In this document: in pieces, positions 16,711-24,174 of the stretch
Numbering within the stretch: the first letter of the stretch is position 1
How the letters are laid out: every line of letters begins with the position of its first letter
Assembly: GCA_020199905.1 (NCBI GenBank)
Contig: JAIVJS010000078.1
Span: forward strand, 1 to 55,480
Length of the DNA: 55,480 bases
Direction: 5' to 3'
From: Acidobacteriota bacterium
GTDB taxonomy: Bacteria > Acidobacteriota > Thermoanaerobaculia > UBA5066 > Gp7-AA6
Position numbers and translations under genes: made by a program
Notes under the pieces: generated by a model
What the model was told of the DNA's origin: nothing
Databases searched by the model: none
What the model saw: the letters and a program-made list of their open reading frames with translations, nothing else

Positions 16711-17985
16711 TCACACGTCCTCCCGCACCAGCGGCATCGCCATGCAGCGCGGGCCTCCGCGGGCGCGGGAGAGCTCGTGCGCGGCCAGCCGGATGACGGC
16801 CTTCTTTCCCGGCTCGAGCTCCGCTCGACCGAGCAGCAGATCCGCCTCGTCGACGACGGCATATCCGGCGCGCGAGAGCTCCTCGAGGGTCTTCACGTTC
16901 CTGTCGTAGAGAAGGATGACGCCCGGCGCCACCGCGAACGCGTTCGCGCCGTCCGTCCACTGCTCTCTCCGCTCCGCGATCGGATCCTCGCCGCCGCATC
17001 GGATCGGCTTCAAATCGATCTTCGATTCCTTCAGCGCGGAGAGCAGGTCCTTCTCGGAAGTCCAGGTGACCTCCCGCTTCGTCAGATCGCATTCGTACAC
17101 GTCCGCCTCCTCGGCTCCGCCGGGGCAGATCATCGGCCCGTAGAGCAGGCACTCGTCAGACGAGATCATCGTGAACACCGTGTCGAGGTGCATGTACGAG
17201 CGCGCGGGCGGGACGGCGACGACGAAGATCCGCTTGATGGGTGACTTCCGGGCCTTGAGCGTTTCCGTGAGCCTCTCGATGGTCGTCTTCTCGGTGCGCT
17301 CCGAGTAGCCGATCGCCAGGACGTCTTCGCGCAGCACGAGGACGTCTCCGCCTTCGAGCGTCGGCCGCATGCGGGCGTAGGACGTGGAAGGTCCGTAGTC
17401 CGCCGAGAACTCCTCGAACCAGAAGATGCCGTCGGGGCGAGCGAACCGAGGGTGGTACTGAAAGATGTAGCCCGACAAAAGGGGCTCTCTCAGCCGCGCG
17501 GCCGTCGCCATCGACGCGCGGATGGCGCGGTCGCCCACGACGACGAGCGGGTCGCGCTGGAAGAACCAGTTCGGGATCGGAGGGAGCCAGTAGAGGTCGG
17601 ACGCCGAGACCGCGACGTCCTTCTCGGGCTTCTCGAATCCCGTCACGAGCGCGGCGGCGAGCGCCGGGGGCGCGAGATCCCGCAGGCGGTAGTCCATGTC
17701 GGGCCCCCAGCCCAGCCGGCTCCCCAGATCTCCGAGAATGGCGTCGCGGTTTTCCTTCACGGCGAGCACCTGCGCCAGGAGCGCTTGCGCGTCTAAGACC
17801 TCCTCGGCCACGAACCCGAGCACCTGCTGGAACCGGCGGTGCTCCTCCCGTGCGCGGGCGCCGTAGAGGATGTCGTCGAACAGCAGCTCCTCCATCATCG
17901 CGGGGATCATGCGATCGATTTCGGGGCCGGGCAGGTGCACCAGGACGGAGGACAGCCTGCCGATCTCGGACGTGACTCGGAGCAT
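16711..17985 (-). CDS. arcA: Arginine deiminase
   Basis: Hydrolyses arginine to citrulline and ammonia, the first step of the ATP-yielding deiminase pathway. The 424-residue product has the guanidino-modifying fold motifs: PIPNWFFQRDPLVVV, LEGGDVLVL, SYMHLDTVFTM with the catalytic His, and the C-terminal GGPRCMAMPLVR containing the nucleophilic Cys. ATG at 17985 (MLRVTSEIG) is chosen over the TTG two codons upstream. arcC and argF follow on the same strand after a 280-base repeat-rich gap. No arginine/ornithine antiporter (arcD) is seen in the window. Confidence 0.95.
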   Translation of the reverse strand: MLRVTSEIGRLSSVLVHLPGPEIDRMIPAMMEELLFDDILYGARAREEHRRFQQVLGFVAEEVLDAQALLAQVLAVKENRDAILGDLGSRLGWGPDMDYRLRDLAPPALAAALVTGFEKPEKDVAVSASDLYWLPPIPNWFFQRDPLVVVGDRAIRASMATAARLREPLLSGYIFQYHPRFARPDGIFWFEEFSADYGPSTSYARMRPTLEGGDVLVLREDVLAIGYSERTEKTTIERLTETLKARKSPIKRIFVVAVPPARSYMHLDTVFTMISSDECLLYGPMICPGGAEEADVYECDLTKREVTWTSEKDLLSALKESKIDLKPIRCGGEDPIAERREQWTDGANAFAVAPGVILLYDRNVKTLEELSRAGYAVVDEADLLLGRAELEPGKKAVIRLAAHELSRARGGPRCMAMPLVREDV

Positions 17986-17996
17986 GGGCAAGAAGC

Positions 17997-18127
17997 TATC
18001 AGCTGTCAGCCGTCAGCTCTCAGCCGGCACCGGGCCAGTGTCGTTCTCCGTTGTCAGTCTTGAGTTCCGGGTCGGGGTCGCCTCCGCGCGGGGGCTCTAC
18101 ACTGAAAACTGACAGCTGATAACTGGC
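17997..18127. repeat. Heptamer arrays (NNTCAGC and RCTGANA families)
   Basis: Four perfect-period units (TATCAGC, TGTCAGC, CGTCAGC, TCTCAGC) at 17997-18024, then a second run at 18101-18127 (ACTGAAA, ACTGACA, GCTGATA, ACTGGCT), which is close to the reverse complement of the first family. They bracket the 141-base gap between rmuC and arcA. Confidence 0.75.
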
Positions 18128-19218
18128 TAGACCGGCGGAAACAGCGTGACCGACGCGACCGTCTCGAGCTTCTCGAGGCTCACCTCCGCGCCTTCGGCGA
18201 TGCCGGACAGCTTCTCGGAAAAACGGCCCAGCGCCTTGGAAGCCTCGTCGTACTGCTTCTGCGTGTTGGAGAGATGCACGCGCACCTTCGCGAAAGGATC
18301 TTCCACACGCCCCCAGAGGCGGGTCAGGTCGGAGAGGCGCTCCTGGATCTCGAGCGCGCTGCGCTGAAGCTCCATCCCCTTCATGCCGAGCGCCACCGTC
18401 GCGAGATACGCGTAGAGAAGCCGGGGGGAAACGGGGAAGACCTTTCGCTCCATCGCGTAGTCGGAGAGCCCCTGCCCTTCGGGCTCCTCGCCCACGATCT
18501 CGCAGTAGATCGCCTCCGCCGGGATGTACATCAGCGCGAAATCCAACGTCCCCGCCTCGGGCCGGATGTAGCGCGTCCGGATCGCGTCGACGTGCCGGCG
18601 GACGTCCGCGGCGAAATCCCGGTGGGCTCGCCGGCGGTCGGGCTCCTCCGCCGCTTCCCGCGCGCGGCGGAAGTTCTCGAGAGGAAACTTGCTGTCCACC
18701 GGCACGATGCGGTCCCCGACGAAGATGGCCGCGTCGACCACCACGTTGTCCGGGAAGCGATACTGCATCTCGAATCCCTGGGCGGGCAGGACCTGCCGCA
18801 GCGTCTGCTCGAGAAACGCCTCGCCGAGCGCGCCGCGCAGCTTCGGCGGCTTCAAGAGGTCCTCGAGCCGCGTCACCTCGCCCGCGAGCTTCTCGATCTT
18901 CTGCGACGCCTCGTAGATCTGTCCCATCCTCTGGCCGACGTCCTGCAGGAGACGGCCGGATGCCCCGAGATGATCGGTCAGATTTTTCTGGCCGTCCACG
19001 AGGCGCTGCTCGACTCCGGAGACGCGCTCCTCGACGGAACGACGCAGCTCGTCGAAGCGCCGGTCGAGAGATTGCGAGGCCCCTCGAGCGGCCGCGGAAT
19101 CCGCGAGAAGGACGTCGAGCCGCGAGGACGCGTCGCGCGATCGGGAGAGCAGGGCCAGGGCCGCGGCGGCGACCGCGGTCGCCGTGGCCACGAGGAGAAC
19201 GATCGTGAAAGTGGTCAT
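18127..19218 (-). CDS. rmuC: DNA recombination protein RmuC
   Basis: 363-residue predicted membrane-anchored nuclease-like protein that limits rearrangement at inverted repeats in E. coli. The start MTTFTIVLLVATATAVAAAA is a transmembrane anchor, followed by a coiled coil (about 25-115) and the RmuC core: GALGEAFLEQTLRQVLP, VVDAAIFVGDRIVPVDSKFP (the D...DxK positions of a PD-(D/E)XK fold) and MYIPAEAIYCEI. The longer open frame up to 19428 runs through CGGGAAT/CGGGAAA arrays, so ATG 19218 is used. A role in repeat stability would be interesting in a genome with so many arrays, but that is speculation. Confidence 0.92.
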   Translation of the reverse strand: MTTFTIVLLVATATAVAAAALALLSRSRDASSRLDVLLADSAAARGASQSLDRRFDELRRSVEERVSGVEQRLVDGQKNLTDHLGASGRLLQDVGQRMGQIYEASQKIEKLAGEVTRLEDLLKPPKLRGALGEAFLEQTLRQVLPAQGFEMQYRFPDNVVVDAAIFVGDRIVPVDSKFPLENFRRAREAAEEPDRRRAHRDFAADVRRHVDAIRTRYIRPEAGTLDFALMYIPAEAIYCEIVGEEPEGQGLSDYAMERKVFPVSPRLLYAYLATVALGMKGMELQRSALEIQERLSDLTRLWGRVEDPFAKVRVHLSNTQKQYDEASKALGRFSEKLSGIAEGAEVSLEKLETVASVTLFPPV

Positions 19219-19315
19219 CGACTGCCACGATAGCAAGGGGGATGGACAGATGAGGTCCGACCCCGAAGGACGGGAGGCGGGATGGGGAAGGCGGACGGGA
19301 GCCACGAGCCGGGGC

Positions 19316-19371
19316 CGGGAATCGGGAATCGGGAATCGGGAATCGAAAGACGGGAAACGGGAAACGGGAAA
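19316..19371. repeat. Heptamer tandem array (CGGGAAT x4 then CGGGAAA x3)
   Basis: Four CGGGAAT units (19316-19343), a 7-base spacer, then three CGGGAAA units (19351-19371), all in the same 7-base phase. It lies in the 287-base divergent gap between rmuC and the zinc-ribbon gene. A CGCCCTT/CGCCTTC run follows near 19431-19447. Confidence 0.85.
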
Positions 19372-19505
19372 CGAAGGAAAGACAGGAAACGGGCCGGCGT
19401 CGCGCAAATCCGGCGCCTTCGTTCTCACGCCCTTCGCCCTTCGCCTTCCCGCCCGGCGCTCTTCCTCGCCCCCCGCGCTCCCCCGTCCCGTGGCACAATT
19501 GCCCC

Positions 19506-19703
19506 GTGGTCGACGTCCCGAAGTCCGAGCGCCTTCCTCAGGAGGACCGGGAGGTCGATTACCTGCTCTGCCAGCACTGCGGCACGCCCTGCTACGTCTT
19601 CGAGATGGACGGCGGCCGCATCGTCGAGGCCACCTGCCTCGTGTGCGGCAACGACGAGATCAGCCAGTTCAACCTGGGAGAAGACGCGGGCAGTGACGAC
19701 TGA
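19506..19703 (+). CDS. Small zinc-ribbon protein
   Basis: 65-residue protein, GTG start at 19506. Four Cys in a ribbon arrangement: C22-x2-C25 plus C29 (CQHCGTPC), and C44-x2-C47 (CLVCG), in a highly acidic background. It overlaps the start of purB by 11 bases, so the two are almost certainly co-translated. No known function; a small regulator or metal carrier is possible. The alternative that this is a chance ORF is unlikely given the paired CxxC knuckles and the clean overlap. Confidence 0.7.
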   Translation: MVDVPKSERLPQEDREVDYLLCQHCGTPCYVFEMDGGRIVEATCLVCGNDEISQFNLGEDAGSDD

Positions 19704-21120
19704 GGGGTACGGCAGCCCGCTGGTGAGCCGGTACGCCTCGGCGGAGATGTCGTCTATCTTCTCTCCACGGTTCAAGTTCGAGACCTGGCGCCGCCTCTGG
19801 CTCTGGCTCGCCGAGGAGGAGAAGCGGCTGGGTCTCCCGATCTCCGACGAGGCGATCGCCCAGATGGCGTCCCGGATCTCTCCGGTCGATTTCGAGGCGG
19901 CCGAGCGGGAGGAGAACCGGACGCGGCACGACGTCATGGCGCACGTCCGCGTCTTCGGCGCCGCGGCGCCCGCCGCGCGCGGGATCATCCACTGGGGCGC
20001 CACCTCCGCCTACGTCACCGATAACGCGGACCTCATCCAGATGCGCGAGGCGCTTCGGCTGGTCGAGCGGCGGCTGACTGCCGTCCTGCGGCGCCTCCGC
20101 GCGTTCGCCCTCGAGCACCGGAGCCTCCCGACGCTCGCGTACACCCACTACCAGCCCGCGCAGCCCACCACGGTCGGAAAGCGCGCGGCCCTCTGGGCGA
20201 GCGATCTCCTGATGGATCTCGAGTCGGTGCGAGCGGCCGGCGCGGACCTGCGATTTCTGGGAGCCAAAGGCGCGACCGGAACGCAGGCGTCCTTCCTCCT
20301 CCTTTTCGGCGGCGACTCGCGCAAGGTCGAGGACCTCGATCGCGCGCTCGCGGGGCGGGCCGGTTTCGCCCGCCGGCAGTCCGTCTCCGGCCAGACCTAC
20401 TCGCGCAAACAGGACGATCGTGTTGTCCACGCTCTCTCCGGTGTCGCTCAGTCCGCCCACAAAACCGGCACCGACCTGCGCCTGCTCCAGCACGACGGCG
20501 AGCTCGAGGAGCCGTTCGAGACGGCGCAGATCGGCTCGTCCGCCATGCCCTACAAGCGCAACCCGATGCGGGCCGAGCGCGTCTGCTCGCTGGCTCGGCA
20601 TGTCATCGCCCTGTCCCTGGACACCGCGATGACCGCGTCGACCCAGTGGCTCGAGCGTACGCTGGACGACTCGGCCAACAAGCGGATCGCGATCCCCGAG
20701 GCGTTCCTGGCGATCGACGGAGTCCTCATCCTCCTCGAAAACATCTTCTCCGGGCTCGTGGTCCACGCGGACGTGTGCCGGCGGAGGCTCTCCGCCGAGC
20801 TCCCCTTCCTCGCGGCCGAGGACATCCTGATGGAGGCGGTCCGGAGAGGGGGGGACCGGCAGGAGCTCCACGAGAGGCTGAGGGTTCACGCCCGGGCGTC
20901 GGCCGACAAGCGCGCGGCGGACGGAGCGTCCGCCGACCTGCTCGACCGCATCGCGAAAGACGGAGCGTTCGGCCTGGACGCCGCGAACGTCGCCGCCGCC
21001 GCGGACCCGGCGCGGCTCGTCGGCCGCTCCGCGGAGCAGGTGGAGATCTTCGTGCGGGAGGAGCTCGACCCCGCCCTCGCCGGCCTGCCGGACGCGGTGC
21101 CCGCGGAGGTCCGCGTTTGA
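19693..21120 (+). CDS. purB: Adenylosuccinate lyase
   Basis: Releases fumarate from SAICAR and adenylosuccinate in purine synthesis. The 475-residue product shows RTRHDVMAHVRVF, IHWGATSAYVTDNAD, the THYQPAQPTTVGKR helix and the superfamily signature GSSAMPYKRNPM. The likely start is the GTG at 19693, inside the end of the zinc-ribbon gene; the frame is open much further upstream, but that sequence is repeat-bearing spacer. The product is slightly longer than the approximately 430-residue bacterial form and closer to the eukaryote-like group. The rlpA gene overlaps its stop. Confidence 0.95.
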   Translation: MTTEGYGSPLVSRYASAEMSSIFSPRFKFETWRRLWLWLAEEEKRLGLPISDEAIAQMASRISPVDFEAAEREENRTRHDVMAHVRVFGAAAPAARGIIHWGATSAYVTDNADLIQMREALRLVERRLTAVLRRLRAFALEHRSLPTLAYTHYQPAQPTTVGKRAALWASDLLMDLESVRAAGADLRFLGAKGATGTQASFLLLFGGDSRKVEDLDRALAGRAGFARRQSVSGQTYSRKQDDRVVHALSGVAQSAHKTGTDLRLLQHDGELEEPFETAQIGSSAMPYKRNPMRAERVCSLARHVIALSLDTAMTASTQWLERTLDDSANKRIAIPEAFLAIDGVLILLENIFSGLVVHADVCRRRLSAELPFLAAEDILMEAVRRGGDRQELHERLRVHARASADKRAADGASADLLDRIAKDGAFGLDAANVAAAADPARLVGRSAEQVEIFVREELDPALAGLPDAVPAEVRV

Positions 21121-21803
21121 AGTCTCGATCCTGCCTTCGCCGGTTCCCGGTTCTGGCGGGGGCGCTGGCGCTCGCCGCAGGGCTCTTCCAGGCGTGCTCG
21201 TCTTCGCGCCTTCCGGTCTCGGCGCCGCCCGCTTCGGCGGCGGAGGCGAACCCCTCCTGGATCGAAGAGGGCGTCGCGTCCTGGTACGGCGGCAACGACG
21301 GCTTCGAGGGGAAACCGACGGCGTCGGGCGAGATCTACGATTCTTCCCGTCTGACCGCGGCCCACCGCCAGCTTCCGCTCGGGACCGTCCTCGACGTCAC
21401 GAACGTCCAGAACACTCGCACGGTGCGCGTTCGCATCAACGACCGGGGCCCGTTCATCAAGGGGCGGATCATCGATCTCTCCCGCGCGGCCGCGCAGCAG
21501 ATCGGGATCGTCGGCACGGGGACCGGAACCGTGCGCCTCGCTCTCGTCGCCCGATCGGCCGAGCGCGAGGCCCTCTCGCCGACGGGGAAATGGTCGGTCC
21601 AGGTCGGCTCCTTCGCGGAAGCGGATCGGGCGGAGCGGCACGCCGACCGGGTGCGATCGACCGGGCGAACCGTTTACCTGGAGCCCTTCCGCGGACTGTC
21701 GCGCGTGAAGATCGGACCGTTTGATTCCCGGCGCGAGGCGGAAGACACCCTCGCGAAGCTCGAGGGCCAGGGCTTCGAGGGAATCGTCACGCCGGTCCAT
21801 TGA
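21117..21803 (+). CDS. rlpA: RlpA-like lipoprotein with SPOR domain
   Basis: 228-residue outer-membrane lipoprotein, a double-psi beta-barrel lytic transglycosylase that acts on glycan strands at the septum. A signal peptide ends in the lipobox LFQAC (about residue 23). The barrel is clear: GVASWYGGNDGFEGKPTASG, LTAAHRQLPLGTVLDVTNV, and RINDRGPFIKGRIIDLS with the catalytic Asp. The last 70 residues are a SPOR domain (WSVQVGSFAEADRAERHADR). The start is a TTG at 21117 overlapping the purB TGA, so this gene appears translationally coupled to purB. The non-ATG start is inferred from the position of the signal peptide. Confidence 0.9.
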   Translation: MKSRSCLRRFPVLAGALALAAGLFQACSSSRLPVSAPPASAAEANPSWIEEGVASWYGGNDGFEGKPTASGEIYDSSRLTAAHRQLPLGTVLDVTNVQNTRTVRVRINDRGPFIKGRIIDLSRAAAQQIGIVGTGTGTVRLALVARSAEREALSPTGKWSVQVGSFAEADRAERHADRVRSTGRTVYLEPFRGLSRVKIGPFDSRREAEDTLAKLEGQGFEGIVTPVH

Positions 21804-21816
21804 GGAGTCTAGCTTT

Positions 21817-21838
21817 CAGCGTTTGAGCGTTGAGCGTT
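21817..21838. repeat. Heptamer tandem array (GAGCGTT family)
   Basis: Three 7-base units (CAGCGTT, TGAGCGT, TGAGCGT phase) between rlpA and the SRPBCC gene; the complement of the ACGCTCA family seen at 13472. Confidence 0.6.
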
Positions 21839-21858
21839 TTCGGGAACAGGAGGAAGCC

Positions 21859-22359
21859 GTGAAGATCGACCGTGGGCTCTGGTTTTTCTGGGCTTTGGCG
21901 TTGACCGGCTCGGCGCTCGCCTCTCCGCTGCCGGTCAAAAAGACCACGCTCGTGACGATCCCGGCGACGTTCACCGTGGACGCGCCGCCGGCGAAAGTGT
22001 GGGAGGCGATCACGTCGGTCGAGGGCTTCGGAACGCTCACCGGGTTTCGCGCGATCGGCGTTGCGAAGTCGTTCGCGAAGATCGGCGACGCCGTTCCCGC
22101 GCAGGTCTGGTCGGATTCCGGGCGGCTCGTCGTGACCGAGCTGGTGCCCGGAAAGGAGCTGCGAGTCACGTGGGAGCCAGCGAAGGGCCACTACCTCTGC
22201 TCGAAGCGGATCGTCCTGTCTGCCGCCGGCGCCGGGACCGGTGTCGAATACTGGGACCGGTACACCGACGATCAGCCGAACGCGGACGAGAACGCCCGGC
22301 AGGTCGCGGCGGAAACCGAGAAGCAGATCACCGCTTTCCGGGCCCTCGCCGCGAAATAG
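21859..22359 (+). CDS. Exported SRPBCC/START-like protein
   Basis: 166-residue protein with an N-terminal signal peptide (LWFFWALALTGSALASP) and one helix-grip domain: an initial beta-strand ATFTVDAPPAKVWEAITSVE typical of polyketide cyclase/SRPBCC folds, a long central sheet and a C-terminal helix. The start is a GTG at 21859, placed 7 bases after GGAGGAAG, a good ribosome site. Periplasmic SRPBCC proteins bind hydrophobic ligands, but no substrate can be read from the sequence. It is 55 bases downstream of rlpA on the same strand. Function unknown. Confidence 0.75.
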   Translation: MKIDRGLWFFWALALTGSALASPLPVKKTTLVTIPATFTVDAPPAKVWEAITSVEGFGTLTGFRAIGVAKSFAKIGDAVPAQVWSDSGRLVVTELVPGKELRVTWEPAKGHYLCSKRIVLSAAGAGTGVEYWDRYTDDQPNADENARQVAAETEKQITAFRALAAK

Positions 22360-22422
22360 CGCGGGCGCTCGTTCCGCCTGCGGCGGGCCACCTGTCCCGC
22401 CCAGGGCGGGCCACCTGCCGTC

Positions 22423-22578
22423 AGCCGCTCCCGGGAATCGGCCCGGCCGCGCCCAGGCGGCGCGGTGATCCGTCACGACGACCGACCAGTCGAGGTCCGC
22501 CGCGAGATGCGCGAGCGGCACGGCGTCCTCTCCGGCGCCGCAGAGAAGAAGCCGAAACCCGGGAGAGACCCGCGCGAA
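22423..22578 (-). pseudogene. XdhC-like fragment (molybdenum hydroxylase accessory factor)
   Basis: One reading frame resembles the C-terminal Rossmann domain of XdhC/CoxF: GFRLLLCGAGEDAVPLAHLA followed by WSVVVTDHRAAWARPGRFPG. XdhC proteins insert sulfurated molybdenum cofactor into xanthine dehydrogenase-like enzymes. Only about 52 residues match; there is no start codon, the N-terminal half is missing, and the frame continues into unrelated sequence that runs antisense into the SRPBCC gene. Two 13-base direct repeats (GGCGGGCCACCTG at 22382 and 22405) sit at its downstream edge. This is best read as a gene remnant. Confidence 0.6.
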
Positions 22579-22628
22579 CGCGACGGGGCCCCGCCGACGC
22601 TCTCGATTCCGGGCGGAGGGGCAACCTT

Positions 22629-22928
22629 CGGAAAGAGACCGACGGCGGACATGATCTGACCCGGCGTGCAGTATCCGCACTGGAAGCCGTCATGCTTCCA
22701 GTACGCCGCCTGCACCGGGTGCAGCTCGCTCCCCTTCGCCGGGCCTTCGATCGTCGTCACCGCACGGGCTCCGCCCGCCATGGCCGCCAGCGTGAGGCAG
22801 GAAAGCACGCGCCGTCCGTCGATCAGAACGGTGCACGCGCCGCACTGGCCGTGGTCGCAGCCTTCTTTCGTGCCCGTCAGAGCGAGGTCTTCGCGGAGCG
22901 CCTCCAGAAGCCCGTGATCGTCCTCTTC
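22629..22928 (-). pseudogene. 2Fe-2S subunit fragment of a molybdenum hydroxylase (CoxS/XdhA-like)
   Basis: About 95 residues in one frame match the small iron-sulfur subunit of CO/xanthine dehydrogenases: LTGTKEGCDHGQCGACTVLI gives the plant-type 2Fe-2S Cys pattern, and FQCGYCTPGQIMSAV begins the second cluster. Both ends are missing: the N-terminal strand that should precede LLEALREDLALTG and the terminal CRCG motif of the second cluster. The 3' end runs straight into the XdhC fragment, out of frame, and the 5' end is overlapped by the C-terminus of the hypothetical gene at 22877-23362. It is a remnant, not a working enzyme subunit. Confidence 0.75.
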
Positions 22929-23362
22929 GCCCCGCCGGGAGCGACCGCGGCGCCCGTCGCGCGTTCGTAGGCTCGAAGGAGACGCGCGAGTTCCCTTCTT
23001 TCCAGAACGAGCCGCTTTGTCAGGCCCCACGGACTCCGGCCTCTCTGGTACTTGAAGTCCACCCATCTTCTGGAAGGAGCGGAGTGCCGGAACGTTTCCC
23101 AGAGCATCGGCAGATAGCCGTCGTGGGGGGTGAGTCCGACGATGTGTTTGACGCTGAGCCGCTCGGGATCGCTGCCTCGAAAACGGTAGGTGATCCGAAG
23201 CGATCGGCGGTTGCACTGGCACTTGCGGAGCAGAAGCCGCTGGTCCCAGCCGCTCGGAGCCAGCTCATCCCAGATGAAGGCCGCGACGCTTCGAGAGCGG
23301 CAAACGGCCGGCCAGCTCGGCCTCTCGCCGCACGAGAGGCATTGCCACCAGTATCTAGCCAC
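22877..23362 (-). CDS. Conserved-looking hypothetical protein with CxxC motif, possibly 3'-truncated
   Basis: 161 residues from a GTG at 23362 (ATG is absent). The N-terminus has CLSC (residues 8-11) and a later KCQC pair, a possible zinc site; the middle (LSVKHIVGLTPHDGYLPMLWETF, then DFKYQRGRSPWGLTKR) reads like a compact conserved domain rather than random translation. I cannot name the family. The last 19 residues are the out-of-frame translation of the neighbouring 2Fe-2S fragment, so the original C-terminus has probably been replaced at a junction near 22930. Downstream of ogt by 42 bases on the same strand. Confidence 0.5.
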   Translation of the reverse strand: MARYWWQCLSCGERPSWPAVCRSRSVAAFIWDELAPSGWDQRLLLRKCQCNRRSLRITYRFRGSDPERLSVKHIVGLTPHDGYLPMLWETFRHSAPSRRWVDFKYQRGRSPWGLTKRLVLERRELARLLRAYERATGAAVAPGGAKRTITGFWRRSAKTSL

Positions 23363-23404
23363 AGAACCGATCCCCTGCGCGCTCGAGCGCCGCCGGCGCC
23401 GATT

Positions 23405-23926
23405 TCATCCTGTCTGCCTCCCTTTCACCTCCCGTCCGGCCTCGTGCGCGAGCAACCATTCCTTCATCGGCAATCCCCCGCCGTAACCGGTCAGAGAACC
23501 GTCGCTTCCTACCACGCGGTGGCAGGGAATCACGATCGCGATCGGGTTCGCGCCGTTCGCCGCGCCGACCGCCCGGAACGCCGCAGGCCTCCCGAGGCGC
23601 CGCGCCAGCTCGCCGTAAGTCGTGCGCTGACCGAACGGGATTCGCACGAGCTCCTCCCAGACGCGGCGCTGAAACGCCGTCCCGTCCGGCGCCAGCCGCA
23701 GGTCGAACGAGGTCCGCCGCCCCTCGAAATACTGCGAGATCTGCCGGCGCACCACGTCGCAAGGCGTGCTCCCGCGGCTCTTCGTCCGAGCCTCGGAGGC
23801 GAAACCGCGAAATTCCAGGCGCACGAGCGACCCTTCGGCGTCGACGGCAGCCCGGAGAAGACCGACGCGCGTCACGAACTCTTCCTCGAACATTCCGCCC
23901 GTTCCTTCTGCGATCGAGGATCTCAT
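23405..23926 (-). CDS. ogt: Methylated-DNA-protein-cysteine methyltransferase
   Basis: Repairs O6-alkylguanine by transferring the alkyl group to its own Cys in a single-use reaction. The 173-residue product has the C-terminal domain FQRRVWEELVRIPFGQRTTY, the recognition helix segment FRAVGAANGANPIAIVI, and the active site PCHRVV. The N-terminal ribonuclease-like domain is short but present. Three in-frame ATGs are possible; 23926 is chosen because GGAGGAGG lies 9 bases upstream, while 24046 and 23893 lack a good ribosome site. Divergent from the ornithine cyclodeaminase-like gene. Confidence 0.92.
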   Translation of the reverse strand: MRSSIAEGTGGMFEEEFVTRVGLLRAAVDAEGSLVRLEFRGFASEARTKSRGSTPCDVVRRQISQYFEGRRTSFDLRLAPDGTAFQRRVWEELVRIPFGQRTTYGELARRLGRPAAFRAVGAANGANPIAIVIPCHRVVGSDGSLTGYGGGLPMKEWLLAHEAGREVKGRQTG

Positions 23927-24174
23927 CGCGATTGCCTCCTCCTTCGGGGACTCTCTGAGGCGCCGCACCTCAACGCCGCCGGGCGGCGCCGCGAAACGGA
24001 GACGAAGGTTGCCATCGCGCCTTCCGGAAATTGCATTCTGAGCCATCTACGCAACGACAGGTTGCGGGCTGTCGGCTCGCCAGGGCCGGATTCTGGCTCG
24101 AGGCGCCTCGGAGAGGCGATCCGACGCGGCGACCGTCCTTCGGCCGGATAAGATCCGGCGCCGGGAGGACCGCC

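Noticed and set aside
19316..19371. Repeat run considered as a CRISPR array
   Set aside because: Units are 7 bases without unique spacers, and no cas genes are present.
18020..19498. Longer start for rmuC and other genes through FPFPVSRFP-like peptides
   Set aside because: These peptides are translations of the CGGGAAA/TTTCCCG arrays, which occur in spacers in all frames.
22382..22417. Direct repeats as insertion-sequence target duplication
   Set aside because: Only 10 bases separate the copies and no transposase or inverted ends exist.
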